DNA of 64,000 bases from DASWNP01 sp035537095 (GCA_035537095.1 DATLMV010000088.1:3528-67527), one strand, 5' to 3'; shown: positions 32,404-41,681, numbered from the stretch's first letter. A program made the numbers and translations. The notes: generated by a model not told the origin, from the sequence alone.

Positions 32404-33036
32404 ATGAAGAGACGACTCCTGTTGACGGTCATCGTCGTCGCCGCCGTCTGCACCATCATCGCGCCCGCGCTCATGCCGCCGACCGGGGCGCAGCAGCCGC
32501 GCCTGCCGGGGAGCGCGCCTGCGGGCAATCCGAAGGATCGGATGGTCGAGGATAAAATCCGCTCGGACGAGATCGAGCGCGTGCGGCGCGACGCCGCGCG
32601 GACGGAGCAGACGCCGCAGCCCGTCAAGAACTTTCCGCAGATCAAAGAGGACTTCGAGCGGATGCAGATTATCAACAGCGACGTGCTACAGGCGGGCGCA
32701 CTCGTCGCCGTGCCGGACTACGGGCGTCTGGCGGAGGCGGCGTCGGAGATAAAGAAACGCGCGGCGCGGCTCAAGTCCGGCATCTTTCCCGCCGGGACGG
32801 AAAAGGCTTCGACCGCGCACGACAAAGAGACGACGCAACCGCGCGACCTCAAAGCGTTGCTCGCCGCGCTCGACGACGCGCTTGCCGCGTTCGTTCATAA
32901 TCCGCTCTTCACGAACCTCCGCGTGGTGGACGCCGAAGATTCAGCCAACGCGCGGCGCGACATCGAAAGCGTCATCAAACTCAGCGCCAGAATCAGAAAA
33001 GAAGCGACGAAGCTCGCAGAGAACACGCGACGTTGA
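32404..33036 (+). CDS. Secreted helical protein of unknown function
   Basis: A 210-residue protein from ATG 32404, preceded by GGAGG and a second GGAG. The N-terminus is a signal peptide or anchor (MKRRLLLTVIVVAAVCTIIA). The mature part is polar and helical: ERVRRDAARTEQTP, a segment DFERMQIINSDVL with EAASEIKKRAARLKSG, and a C-terminal helix NARRDIESVIKLSARIRKEA. No cysteine pair or catalytic motif is visible. Similar small exported helical proteins occur in acidobacteria, but I do not recognise a named family. It is monocistronic, divergent from the TonB receptor. The longer frame begins at a TTG with no better signal. Confidence 0.65.
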   Translation: MKRRLLLTVIVVAAVCTIIAPALMPPTGAQQPRLPGSAPAGNPKDRMVEDKIRSDEIERVRRDAARTEQTPQPVKNFPQIKEDFERMQIINSDVLQAGALVAVPDYGRLAEAASEIKKRAARLKSGIFPAGTEKASTAHDKETTQPRDLKALLAALDDALAAFVHNPLFTNLRVVDAEDSANARRDIESVIKLSARIRKEATKLAENTRR

Positions 33037-33208
33037 AATCAAAGCCCGCCCGTCGTGAACGTTGAAATCAACGCTCGCTGGTGATAGTTGGTCGCAGCCG
33101 TTCACAATCAGCCACAGCCGGTCGCAGCGAATCACATCCGGTTTCGGTCACAGCCAGTCGCAGCAGCCCGCCGTCTTTCGCACTTCAAAGAGCCTGTCAA
33201 ATTGCGTC

Positions 33209-35119
33209 CTAAAACGTCAGCCCGAAACCGTAGCGGAAAAGGGGGTTGTAGTTTCTGTCGCCGACGTTGACGGGGATGTCCGACATCCTGCGCGGCCAAG
33301 AGAAAGAGAGTTTGCCGGTCGGTCGGAAATCGCCGAAAAGCACGTCGGCGACTCCCTGCCCTTCCGTTCCCGGCAGCCACGCGGCGACGAACGCATCGCA
33401 CTTATCAAGTACGTCCTCGATAATCAAGGGGCGGCCCGAGAGCAGCACGACGACGACCGGAACACCTGCGCGCTTCATGTTCTCGATGGCCGCGACATCC
33501 TCGCGCGCGAGCCGCAGGTCTTCGCGGTCGCCGACCATCTCGGCGTAGGGCGTTTCGCCGACGACGACGATGCCGACATCCGCGCCGCGCGCGCCCGTCC
33601 CGTCCTTCGAGTGGGTGACACGCGTATTTCGCGCGACGCTGTTTTGGATGGCCTTGAGAATGGTTGTCCCGCCCGTCGTCACGTCGCCGCTCGCGCCCTG
33701 CCATGCGATTGTCCAGCCGCCGCATTGATTGCCGATGTCGTCCGCGCTCTTGCCGCCGACGTGGATGCGCCGGAGACGCTTCGACAGAGGGAGCGTCCGC
33801 CGCTCGTTCTTGAGCAGCACCAAAGACTGGCTCACGCACGCGCGCGCCACCTGCCGGTGCTCGTCCGAACCGAAACGGCTGTGCAATCTTCTGTCGGCAA
33901 GCTGCGAGCGGTTCTTGTCCAACAGACCCATCGCAAACTTGACGCGCAGGATGCGCCGCACGGCGTCGTCTATCCGCGACATTGGCACGCGATTCTCCCT
34001 GACGAGTTCGACCAGATGCGCGTAGAGTTCGCGGTACTTGTCGGGAACCATAAACATGTCCATCCCCGCGTTGACTGATTGCTCGATCTGGCTTTTGTAG
34101 TTGCCGGGCAGAGCGTCAATCGCGTTGTAGTCCGAGATCAGGAAGCCCTCGAAGCCCAACTCCTGTTTGAGAATCTCCGTCAGCAGACGCTTGCTGCCCG
34201 AACAACGCTCGCCGTTCCAACTGTTGTACGAAGGCATGATCGAACCGACGCCCGCCGCGATTGCCGCCGGATAACCCGGCATGTGAATCTCGCGCAACTC
34301 CCTTTCGCCGAGACGCGTGTCGCCCTGATCCAATCCCCAACGCGCGGTCGTGTTCGGTCGGGGCACGCCCGTTCCCCATGTCGTGCCGCCGTCGGCGATG
34401 AAATGCTTGGCGCACGCGAGCACGCTCAGGGGGTCGGAGAGGTCTGCGCCCTGATAGCCGCGCACCGCCGCCTCGCCGAGCGTGCGCGCCAACTCCGGCG
34501 ACTCGCCGAAGCCTTCGTAAGTCCGCCCCCAACGCTCGTCGCGCGGGACGGTGACGCACGGCGCGAACGTCCAGTTGATTCCCGTCGCCCTGACCTCGAC
34601 GGCGGTGATGCGCGCCGCACGCTCGACGAGACGCGGGTTGCGCGTGCAGCCCAGACCGATGTTGTGCGGGAAGACGACCGCGCCGAGCACGTTGCTGTGA
34701 CCGTGCACGGCGTCAACGCCGTAGAGCAGCGGAATCGCCAGACGCGTCCGCAGAGAGCGCGTCTGGTAGCTGTCGTACATGTCCGTCCAATCGCGCAAGG
34801 TGTTGCCCGACGGCGGGTCGGCGTTGCCGCCGCTCAAGAGCGAACCCAAGAAATACCGCTCCACGTCGCCCGCATCCTTGAGGCCCGTGATCTCGGCCTG
34901 CGTCATCTGCCCGACCTTCTCTTCCAGACTCATGCGCGACATCAGCGCACGTATCCGCCCGTCAAACGACGACAGACGCCGCGCTGCCATGCGCGCAGCG
35001 CGCCCTCCGCCTCCGCCTCTGCGTCCCTGCGCGTTCAAGAACGCGGGGAAGGCCAGACCAAACGCACCGGCTGTGGCCGACGACTTGATGAACTTGCGGC
35101 GTGTGATTTTTCTCTTCAT
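33209..35119 (-). CDS. Tat-exported beta-glucosidase (GH3)
   Basis: A 636-residue GH3 enzyme that cleaves terminal beta-linked sugars. ATG 35119 is chosen because it places a twin-arginine signal at the start (ITRRKFIKSSATAGAFGLAF); a longer frame adds 32 residues before it. The N-terminal TIM barrel has MSLEEKVGQMTQ, LLYGVDAVHGHSNVLGA, FAPCVTVPRDERWGRTYEGF and CAKHFIADGGT; the nucleophile is D330 in LISDYNAID. The C-terminal alpha/beta sandwich (VSQSLVLLKN, GGWTIAWQG, VVVVLLSGRPLII, LPGTEGQGVADVLFGD) is complete, but no fibronectin III domain follows. It is periplasmic and probably releases glucose from beta-glucans. The neighbouring glycogen debranching enzyme may act in the same carbon economy. 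Confidence 0.95.
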   Translation of the reverse strand: MKRKITRRKFIKSSATAGAFGLAFPAFLNAQGRRGGGGGRAARMAARRLSSFDGRIRALMSRMSLEEKVGQMTQAEITGLKDAGDVERYFLGSLLSGGNADPPSGNTLRDWTDMYDSYQTRSLRTRLAIPLLYGVDAVHGHSNVLGAVVFPHNIGLGCTRNPRLVERAARITAVEVRATGINWTFAPCVTVPRDERWGRTYEGFGESPELARTLGEAAVRGYQGADLSDPLSVLACAKHFIADGGTTWGTGVPRPNTTARWGLDQGDTRLGERELREIHMPGYPAAIAAGVGSIMPSYNSWNGERCSGSKRLLTEILKQELGFEGFLISDYNAIDALPGNYKSQIEQSVNAGMDMFMVPDKYRELYAHLVELVRENRVPMSRIDDAVRRILRVKFAMGLLDKNRSQLADRRLHSRFGSDEHRQVARACVSQSLVLLKNERRTLPLSKRLRRIHVGGKSADDIGNQCGGWTIAWQGASGDVTTGGTTILKAIQNSVARNTRVTHSKDGTGARGADVGIVVVGETPYAEMVGDREDLRLAREDVAAIENMKRAGVPVVVVLLSGRPLIIEDVLDKCDAFVAAWLPGTEGQGVADVLFGDFRPTGKLSFSWPRRMSDIPVNVGDRNYNPLFRYGFGLTF

Positions 35120-35337
35120 AAGGATTGACGGCGATTCGTTGGACTCGGGATGGGAGAGCGTTTTCGTCGGGCGCGATATTGTTTTATCAGGCCCGCGCGA
35201 GTCAAGAAAAATCATCGGGGACGCGGGCGCGGGCGTGCCGCAGGAAAGTGGGAACGCGCCGAACGAAAGCGTGCGCGCGTTTTAATAACGCGAGGGACTT
35301 GCGCTCGATGTTTGATGAGAAGATTCGTGCATCAAAA

Positions 35338-37461
35338 TTATTCCGGCTGGCTGCGGTAAACGTCTTCAATGCTGGCGCGCAGCAGTTCGGCGACGCTCCA
35401 TGCTTGCGCGATGCAGCCGCGCGGCGCGTGCGGAGCGTCGCCGTCGAATATCTCGGAGACATGTCCGAGTCCGGCTTCGTGCAGGTGCGTCAAGAAGTTT
35501 GCGAGCCAGCCACGCGCGCGCGCGCGCGCTTCGTCTTTGGCTTCGTGCGTCTTGATATAAGCGGTGATGAACGGCCCCAGCAGCCACGCCCAGACCGTGC
35601 CCTGATGATATGCGCCGTCACGACCGAGTGCATCGCCCTCGTAGCGTCCTCGATAGCGCGGGTCGCGCGGCGAGAGACTCCGCAGCCCGTAGGGCGTGAG
35701 CAGTTCGCGCTCGACCGTGGCGACGACTTTGCGCGCACGCTCGCCCGCGAGCAGCGAATGCGCGAGGCTGACGGCGAGAATCTGATTGGGTCGAATCGAA
35801 GCGTCGCGCATCTCACCCGCGATCACGTCGTAGAGACAGCCCTCCGCTTCGTTCCAGAACTGTTCGTTGAAACTCGCGCGCGCACGCTCCGCCATCGAAG
35901 CATATTCGCGCGCACGCTCCGCGTCGTCGAACCTTCCCGCCAACTCCGCCAGCACGCGCAGGGCGTTGTACCAGAGCGCCTGAATCTCGACCGCCTTGCC
36001 CGCGCGCGGCGTCACCACCCAGTCGCCGACCTTCGCATCCATCCATGTCAACTGCACACCGCCCGCGCCCGCCGCGAGCAAGCCGTCGGCGTCCAGACGT
36101 ATCCCGTAGCGCGTGCCGCGCACGTGCCACGCGACGATGCCGGTCAGGACTTCGTACAGATGCGCGCGCACGAAGTCGTAGTCGCCCGCGTAGTGCAGCA
36201 GCGAGCGGACGGCCTCGAAGAACCAGAGCGTCGCGTCGGCGGTATTGTAGTCGGGCGTCTCGCCCGCATCGGGGAAACGGTTGGGGAGCATCCCCTCGCT
36301 CGCGTGGCGCGCAAACTCCGAGAGGATGCGGCGCGCCGTCTCGAAGCGTCCCGTGACGAGCGCGAGGCCGGGCAGCGCGATCATCGTGTCGCGCCCCCAA
36401 TCGCCGAACCAATGATAACCGGCGATGACGGTCTGCTGCTCGCCGCGCGCGACGATGTAAGCGTCGCTCGCCGGGACGAGCGCGGCGACCAGTTCATTCC
36501 CGGAGACGAGCGAGGCGAGCAGTTCGTCGCCGGACACGAGTTCGTTATCGCGGATGCTGTTGGCTTCCGTTTCGGAGACGTTGTTCGCTTCCGTTTCGGA
36601 GATGAGTTTGTTTCCGGAGACGCCGCCGCGCGCGACCGGCGCGCGGCGCGCGATTTCCGCGCGAATAATTTCATCTACGCCGCTTAACGTCCGGCGTGTG
36701 GTGGAAGCGACGAGATGGAGGCGCGTGCGGGCGCGCATGTCAGATGTGAAGACGACGGGGCAGAACAAGTCTTCTCGAAAGTCGAAGCCGCGCTCGCGCT
36801 CCGCAGGGTATTCGAGATTACGATACCAGTAACCGGCGGGCTCGAAGTCGTCCGCGTCGTGCGCGAGTCGGAGCGCGGGCAGGTCTGCGTAAGGCTCGAA
36901 GGTGAGCAGGTTCTCCCCCGTCTGCAACTGCGGATTGAGCCGTTCGTTCTCGTGCGCGAGGCTGTGATAATCGCGGCAGGCGACGAGCGGGCGCACTTCG
37001 AGGCGGCAACTCCCGCGCGCGTGCGAAGCGTCGGCGACATCTGCGGCGGCATCGTTTGCTTCCTTCAGTTCATATCGCACGACGGTCGTATTCTCGCCGT
37101 GAATCATGCAGACGGACTTTTCTATTTCTATCCCTGCGACGCTGTACGTGAAAATGGGGAAGGGGTCGAGCCGGAAGCCCGTCTGAAGTTCATGGCCGCG
37201 CGGGTGGACGACGTTCGGATACTGATTCGCCGACAGGTCGAACCGCCGACTGCCTACGACGAGCGTCTCTTCGAGTTTCGAGAGCAGCACGATGCGCCCG
37301 AGCGGCGGGCGCGTCGCGGCGACGAGCAGTCCGTGATAGCGGCGCGTATTTGTATTCGTGATGGTCGAAGAAGCATAGCCGCCGAGCCCGTTCGTCTCCA
37401 ACCACTCGCGCGCCAGCGCCAGCGACAGGTTCGCGCACGTCTCTCGTCCAAAGCGAATCAA
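35338..37461 (-). CDS. Amylo-alpha-1,6-glucosidase / glycogen debranching enzyme (GH133-like)
   Basis: A 707-residue cytosolic enzyme that removes alpha-1,6 branch glucose from glycogen. N-terminal beta-sandwich: REWLETNGLGGYASST, then TRRYHGLLVAATRPPLGR, the usual opening of the family. The catalytic alpha/alpha barrel contains HWFGDWGRDTMIALPGL, LPNRFPD, YNTADATLWFFEA, GVQLTWMDA and GRDGAYHQGTVWAWLLGPF. The frame can start at TTG 37467, but the TTG at 37461 is better spaced from GGGAG. Between the two domains is an insertion of repeated SETEAN-type units (36490-36625). The gene is downstream of the ABM gene and may share its transcript. A trehalose or glucan-related hydrolase is a less likely alternative. 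Confidence 0.92.
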   Translation of the reverse strand: MIRFGRETCANLSLALAREWLETNGLGGYASSTITNTNTRRYHGLLVAATRPPLGRIVLLSKLEETLVVGSRRFDLSANQYPNVVHPRGHELQTGFRLDPFPIFTYSVAGIEIEKSVCMIHGENTTVVRYELKEANDAAADVADASHARGSCRLEVRPLVACRDYHSLAHENERLNPQLQTGENLLTFEPYADLPALRLAHDADDFEPAGYWYRNLEYPAERERGFDFREDLFCPVVFTSDMRARTRLHLVASTTRRTLSGVDEIIRAEIARRAPVARGGVSGNKLISETEANNVSETEANSIRDNELVSGDELLASLVSGNELVAALVPASDAYIVARGEQQTVIAGYHWFGDWGRDTMIALPGLALVTGRFETARRILSEFARHASEGMLPNRFPDAGETPDYNTADATLWFFEAVRSLLHYAGDYDFVRAHLYEVLTGIVAWHVRGTRYGIRLDADGLLAAGAGGVQLTWMDAKVGDWVVTPRAGKAVEIQALWYNALRVLAELAGRFDDAERAREYASMAERARASFNEQFWNEAEGCLYDVIAGEMRDASIRPNQILAVSLAHSLLAGERARKVVATVERELLTPYGLRSLSPRDPRYRGRYEGDALGRDGAYHQGTVWAWLLGPFITAYIKTHEAKDEARARARGWLANFLTHLHEAGLGHVSEIFDGDAPHAPRGCIAQAWSVAELLRASIEDVYRSQPE
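36490..36625. repeat. Degenerate 24-bp tandem repeats in the debranching enzyme gene
   Basis: ttggcttccgtttcggagac (36560 onward) and ttcgcttccgtttcggagat (36584 onward) are 24 bp apart, and looser copies extend the tract to both sides. On the minus strand they encode SETEANNV and SETEANSI, then NELVSGDE and NELVAA-type units. The tract lies between two conserved domains. Confidence 0.65.
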
Positions 37462-37590
37462 TAACAACTCCCGCCCAAAGTTGACTCAAAAGTTAACTCA
37501 AACGCCGGAACGTCTGTCGCCGTCGCCGCGAACCCGCATAGCAATATTGACACAGCAGCGACGTTCAGATGCCCGACGCCGCGCGTCGCT

Positions 37591-37947
37591 TCAATGCATG
37601 CGAAACGGGCCGCCCGCCGGTTCGGGTTCGAGTTCGGGGCGCGTCGAATCCTGTACGACCTCGTGCATCTCAAGGACGTTCGGTTTCGGATAGGCGTCCT
37701 TCGGGAGCGTGCCGGACTGCGCGTGCCCTTTGACGAAGGCATCGGAGCGCACCCAGTTGAGGAAATCCTGTCGGCTCTGCCAGACGGTGAAGACGACGTA
37801 TGGGTCGCCCTCGTTGACGGGGCGCAGCACTTGATTGGAGACGAAGCCCTCCATCTTGTCCACCAGTCCCGCGCGCTCTCGAAAGACACGCTCGAACGCT
37901 TCCCCGTATTCCGGTTTGACGTAGATACGATTCGCAACTGTGATCAT
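37591..37947 (-). CDS. Antibiotic biosynthesis monooxygenase-domain protein, IsdG/HmoA-like
   Basis: A 118-residue ferredoxin-fold protein. From ATG 37947, preceded by GAGGAGGGG, it starts MITVANRIYVKPEYGEAFE. Residues N6, W65 and H75 occupy the positions of the Asn-Trp-His triad of IsdG-type heme-degrading monooxygenases (N7, W67, H77 in IsdG), in the context VFTVWQSRQDFLNWVRSDAF. A role in heme turnover is therefore plausible. A longer upstream frame adds 15 residues without support. It is 130 bp upstream of the debranching gene and just downstream of a palindromic repeat element. Other ABM-family roles cannot be excluded. Confidence 0.85.
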   Translation of the reverse strand: MITVANRIYVKPEYGEAFERVFRERAGLVDKMEGFVSNQVLRPVNEGDPYVVFTVWQSRQDFLNWVRSDAFVKGHAQSGTLPKDAYPKPNVLEMHEVVQDSTRPELEPEPAGGPFRMH

Positions 37948-38006
37948 CTCCGACCCCTCCTCAAGTTGATTACCATCAAGAGCACCCAACAAAACCGCGC
38001 AAGAAA

Positions 38007-38199
38007 TTAAACAGGGATTGACAGGATAGACAGGATGAGAAGAAGGTTAAAAGGGGAAAAGGGAAACGGGTAAAGGGAGAAAAACGAAACACGCAGTTAC
38101 CTCTTACCTTTAACCTCTTGGCCCTTGTACCCTTTCCCCCTTTAACCTTTTCCCTTTCCCCTTTGTTCTTATCCTGTTTATCCTGTCCATCCCTGTTGA
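38007..38199. repeat. Long imperfect palindromic intergenic element, copy 2
   Basis: Left end ttaaacagggattgacagga and right end the near reverse complement (tatcctgtccatccctgttg). Between are two purine-rich and two pyrimidine-rich tracts of the aaggggaaaaggg type that can also pair. Most similar to the copy at 1412-1611. It fills the gap between the AlkX-like gene stop and the ABM gene start. Confidence 0.85.
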
Positions 38200-38205
38200 T
38201 TCTGC

Positions 38206-39402
38206 CTACCCCGGCCAACTGATGCGCGTCGCGCCGACGAGTTGCGCGAGCCGCGCCGCCGCTTCTTCGAGCAGGCGCCGCCGTGCGCGTGTGACGCGCA
38301 CATTGCGTTCCCAGAACAGGCGTCGAATCTCCAGAAGGCTCCCGGCACGGTGAAACTTCGGGTCGAGCCTCCCGACCAGACGGTCGCCTTCGAGCATCGG
38401 CAGCACGTAATAACCATACTGTCGCTTCGGTTCAGGCACAAACGCCTCGAAGCGATAATCGAAATCGAAGAGACGGAGCGCGCGTGCGCGGTCGCGCAAG
38501 ACGGGGTCGAACGGGCAGAGCAGGCGCATCCGCGCGGGCGGTTCGGGGAGCCTACGGAGACGCTGCTCCCAATCGTTCAAAGCGTAGGCCGGACGCGGCG
38601 GCGCATCGTCGCGCGCTTCCAGAAGCACCGCGCTGATGCGCCCCTCTCGCGCGGCCTCCGCGCACCACTCTCGCGCCTGCGACGCTTCGATAGCCTTCCA
38701 GAAGTCCGCGATCTCCTTCGGCGTCGCCACGACCAGACGCTCCAAAGCCGTGCTGCAAGCCCACTCGACGTGCTCCGCCAGCGACGGCGCGGGCGCGCGG
38801 TGTTCGTCGGGGAAGACGCGCTCCGTCAGGTCATAGACCTTTTGAAAACCGTCGCGGCGCGCGACGACGAGTTCGCCCGTCGTCCAGAGAAATTCGAGCG
38901 CGGCCTTCTGCGGCTCCCAGCCCCACCACGCCGAAGCTCCGGCAGCGCGCGTCTCGTGCTCGAAGTCCTGCGAGCGGAGCGGGCCTTCGCGCGTGATGCG
39001 CTCGCGCACATAGACGAGCATCTTCTCCGGCTCGCCGCCCATGCGCTCGCCCCACCAGCGATGCGCGCGCAGGCGTTCCCGCTCGCGCGCGAAACGCAGC
39101 TTCCAATGCGCGAACCACTTCGTCGGGATAGCCGAGGCGTCGTGCGTCCAATGTTCAAAGAGGGTGCGGTCTTGTTCGAGCAGACGTTGAAGATCGGCGT
39201 GACGATAATGGTCGGCGCGGCTGGCGAGCGTCAGGTGATGCGCGCGTTCGACGACGTTGATTGAGTCGAGTTGCACGAAGCCCATCCGCTCGACGAGTTT
39301 GCGGAGCGCATCACGCGACAGGCGGCGGCGCGGGTCTGCGAGCAACCCCTGCGCGTCCATCAGCAGACGCCGCGCCGATTCAGTTTTGACGACCGGCAGC
39401 AT
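38206..39402 (-). CDS. Winged-helix HTH_42 protein, YcaQ/AlkX-like DNA glycosylase
   Basis: A 398-residue protein of the YcaQ/AlkZ superfamily, which excises bulky or crosslinked bases from DNA. The diagnostic segment is GFVQLDSINVVERAHHLTL: it includes a QLD triplet, the QxD catalytic motif of the AlkX (YcaQ) branch. Later segments match the three winged-helix repeats of the family (DFEHETRAAGASAWWGWEPQ, LEFLWTTGELVV, then LLCPFDPVLRDRARALRLFD and YGYYVLPMLEGDRLVGRLDP). ATG 39402 has AAGAGAG just before it and lies 8 bp after the DUF4186 gene, so the two are co-transcribed. Substrate range is not deducible. Confidence 0.88.
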   Translation of the reverse strand: MLPVVKTESARRLLMDAQGLLADPRRRLSRDALRKLVERMGFVQLDSINVVERAHHLTLASRADHYRHADLQRLLEQDRTLFEHWTHDASAIPTKWFAHWKLRFARERERLRAHRWWGERMGGEPEKMLVYVRERITREGPLRSQDFEHETRAAGASAWWGWEPQKAALEFLWTTGELVVARRDGFQKVYDLTERVFPDEHRAPAPSLAEHVEWACSTALERLVVATPKEIADFWKAIEASQAREWCAEAAREGRISAVLLEARDDAPPRPAYALNDWEQRLRRLPEPPARMRLLCPFDPVLRDRARALRLFDFDYRFEAFVPEPKRQYGYYVLPMLEGDRLVGRLDPKFHRAGSLLEIRRLFWERNVRVTRARRRLLEEAAARLAQLVGATRISWPG

Positions 39403-39410
39403 CTCTCTTT

Positions 39411-39764
39411 TCAACCGTGCTCCTTGAGCCAACGCTCGATGACGCTGACGACGTAGGCTCGCTCCGCCGCGTCGAGCGCGCGTCCTTTTGGTATCCCGTG
39501 CCACTTCTGTAGACAGCCCCGACAGCAGGTCGCCGTCCCGTGCTGCGCGATGAAGACCGGATGATGCGCCAGAGGGGTCTGTTTCCCGTCGTTCGCGGGA
39601 GCGGCGGGAGCCAGACGCTTCTCGATGAAATCGGCGGCGTGTTCAAGCACCACAGGCAATCCCTTGCGGCGCAGGTATTCCAGTTCCTTGCCGCGCAGGC
39701 TGAATCGCCGCCGGAAGGGCGAGCGTTCGAGAGCGGCGAAGACCTCATCAAGCGTCGCGTCCAT
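39411..39764 (-). CDS. DUF4186 protein
   Basis: A 117-residue cytosolic protein with the conserved DUF4186 centre HPVFIAQHGTATCCRGCLQK, followed by WHGIPKGR and a helical end. The CCRGC cysteines with the nearby His residues could bind a metal. Function of the family is not known. It lies 8 bp before the AlkX-like glycosylase gene, which suggests a link to DNA repair or stress response, though this pairing may be accidental. Confidence 0.85.
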   Translation of the reverse strand: MDATLDEVFAALERSPFRRRFSLRGKELEYLRRKGLPVVLEHAADFIEKRLAPAAPANDGKQTPLAHHPVFIAQHGTATCCRGCLQKWHGIPKGRALDAAERAYVVSVIERWLKEHG

Positions 39765-40060
39765 ACCTTACTCTCCGCACGCGCAACTCGACTCCGCAAC
39801 TTCGCGCGCATTGGTGAAATGTTTGTGACCGGATGATTTGAACACGCGGCGATGCCGTCTGTAAATTTCGCGGCGTTGCCGACGACGCAACTGATGGAGA
39901 TTATGCTTTTGACGTTGAATGCTGAAGCGCGCGTGAGCGCGGGCGGAGTTGCGTATGCGCCGGATAAGTAGCAAGATTCGGATGCTTCACAGATAAAGTT
40001 TGGGAGACGTAAGTTGGCTTGAGCGAGAGCGCGGCATCGTCGTCGCAGAGGGATTGACGG

Positions 40061-41044
40061 GTGTATGAGTTGATTATCATCGGGGCGGGGCCCGCAGGCA
40101 TCAGCATGGCGGCGGAGGCGCGCGCCATCGGCATCGCCGCCGAACGGATTCTGATTTTGGAGAAGGGCAACGCTCACTCGTGGGCGATACGCAAGTTTTA
40201 CCCGGCGGCCAAGCCCGTGCTCGCCAACTACAAGGGCATTGACGCCGTCTGCACGGGCGTGATGTGCATCACGGACATGTCGAAGGAGGAGACGCTCAGC
40301 TATCTCGACCTGACGATTGCCGAGTGCGGCCTGCTCGTCCGATACAACGAAGCGGTGCACGCCATCAGCCCGCTCGCCGATGGAAGCTTCAACGTCCAGA
40401 CCAACGCGGGCGAGTACCGGTCGCGCCGCTGCGTCATCGCTATCGGTATTCTCGACAAGCCCAACAAGCCCGACTACCCGATCCCGCCCGCGCTCAAGGA
40501 ACGCGTCCACTTCGACATCACTTCGGTCGAACTGAAGGACGAGGACTGCCTCGTCGTCGGCGGCGGCGACACGGCCTCCGAATATTGCCAGTATCTCGTC
40601 GAACACGGCAACCGCGTCACGCTCTCATATCGTCGCAAGGAGTTTGCGCGTCTCAACCGCGTCAACCGCGAGAGCCTGTCGGCGTTGGAGACGCGCGGGC
40701 AGGTGAAGATTCTGCGCGGCAGCAACATCTCGCAGTTGGAGGCGGAAGACGGGCGACCGCGCGTCCACTTCGCGGAGACGGAACTCGCGCCGCAGGTCTT
40801 CGACCACGTCGTCTACGCGCTCGGCGGCACGACTCCCGTCAACTTCCTCAAGGCGGTCGGGATTGATTTCGCGGGCGACGTGCCGGTCGTTAAAGAGGGC
40901 TTCGAGACGAGCCTGCACGGCCTCTATCTGATCGGCGATTTGAGCGCGGGCAAAAAGGGCGGCTCCATCAATCTCGCCTTCAACATGGCCGCCGACGCCA
41001 TGCGCCACATCTGCGCCGATGCGGAGACAGCCGACGCAAGCTAA
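40061..41044 (+). CDS. FAD-dependent NAD(P)H oxidoreductase, YpdA/thioredoxin-reductase-like without CxxC
   Basis: A 327-residue flavoprotein of the thioredoxin-reductase fold. FAD motif GAGPAG (8-13) near the N-terminus, nucleotide motif VVGGGDTASEYC in the middle, and GLYLIGDLSAGKKGGSINLA near the end. The active-site CxxC of true thioredoxin reductases is absent: the corresponding region reads IGILDKPNKPDYPIP. This resembles YpdA-type reductases, which act on bacillithiol disulfide, or other electron-transfer flavoproteins. GTG start with AGAGGGA upstream. Its 3' end faces gluconokinase across repeat copy 3. About 300 bp upstream hold no gene and a divergent promoter region. The physiological substrate is uncertain. 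Confidence 0.82.
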   Translation: MYELIIIGAGPAGISMAAEARAIGIAAERILILEKGNAHSWAIRKFYPAAKPVLANYKGIDAVCTGVMCITDMSKEETLSYLDLTIAECGLLVRYNEAVHAISPLADGSFNVQTNAGEYRSRRCVIAIGILDKPNKPDYPIPPALKERVHFDITSVELKDEDCLVVGGGDTASEYCQYLVEHGNRVTLSYRRKEFARLNRVNRESLSALETRGQVKILRGSNISQLEAEDGRPRVHFAETELAPQVFDHVVYALGGTTPVNFLKAVGIDFAGDVPVVKEGFETSLHGLYLIGDLSAGKKGGSINLAFNMAADAMRHICADAETADAS

Positions 41045-41050
41045 TACAAA

Positions 41051-41187
41051 AAAGGGGAAAGGGGAAAAGGGGAAAGGGTGAAAGGGAGAGAAGGGTTAAA
41101 GTGCGAAAGCATGAAAGCTAACTGCTTGTTTTGCTGTTCCCCCTTCCCCTTTAACCTTTTCCCTTTCCCCCTTCTTCTTATCCTGTT
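41051..41187. repeat. Palindromic intergenic element, copy 3 (end-truncated)
   Basis: It contains the purine tract (aaaggggaaaggggaaaagg), a core with gaaagctaactgc like copy 1, and the pyrimidine tract ending cttcttcttatcctgtt. The outer cagggatggacagg arms are missing. It lies between convergent gene ends and could fold as a bidirectional terminator. Confidence 0.78.
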
Positions 41188-41198
41188 CGATTCCGCTT

Positions 41199-41681
41199 TT
41201 ATATCTTCAGACGATTCCTGATTGTCTGCACAATCCCGGCGGGATTCGGGGAGACATCAATCTGCGCGTCCGTGTCGGGTTCTTCGAGGGCGGCGAATTG
41301 ACTGTCGAGGAGCGCGGGGTTCATGAAGTGGCCGCGCCGCCGTCGCAATCTTTTTTGGATGAGTTCGTAGCTCCCGCGCAGGTGGATGAGCTTGACCTGT
41401 TCGTCTATCAACAGATACTCCCGGTAGCTCGCCTTCAGAGCGGAGCAGGCGAGGACGGCGCACGCGTCGCGCTCAAGAGTGCGGCGCACGAGTTCGCGTA
41501 GAGTTTCCAGCCACGGCGCACGGTCGGCGTCGTCGAGCGGCAGGCCCGCGCGCATCTTCTCGACGTTGGCGCGCGGGTGAAAATCGTCGGCGTCGTAATA
41601 TTCCCAACCGAGTTCGCGGGCGAGCCGCCGCCCGACGGTCGTCTTGCCCGAGCCGGTCACGCCCATCAACACTACGAACAT
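41199..41681 (-). CDS. gntK: Gluconokinase
   Basis: A 160-residue kinase that phosphorylates D-gluconate to 6-phosphogluconate, feeding the pentose-phosphate or Entner-Doudoroff pathway. P-loop GVTGSGKTT (7-15), the family signature DADDFHPRANVEKM followed by GLPLDDADRAPWL, ACSALK, LRGSYELI and GHFMNPALLDSQFAALEEP all match bacterial thermoresistant-type gluconokinases at normal length. ATG is preceded by GGGAGGGG. It is single and convergent with the flavoprotein gene. No gluconate permease or regulator is beside it. Confidence 0.95.
   Translation of the reverse strand: MFVVLMGVTGSGKTTVGRRLARELGWEYYDADDFHPRANVEKMRAGLPLDDADRAPWLETLRELVRRTLERDACAVLACSALKASYREYLLIDEQVKLIHLRGSYELIQKRLRRRRGHFMNPALLDSQFAALEEPDTDAQIDVSPNPAGIVQTIRNRLKI

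Noticed and set aside
35120..35215. Longer N-terminus for the GH3 glucosidase
   Set aside because: The extra 32 residues would bury the twin-arginine signal and show no conservation pattern.
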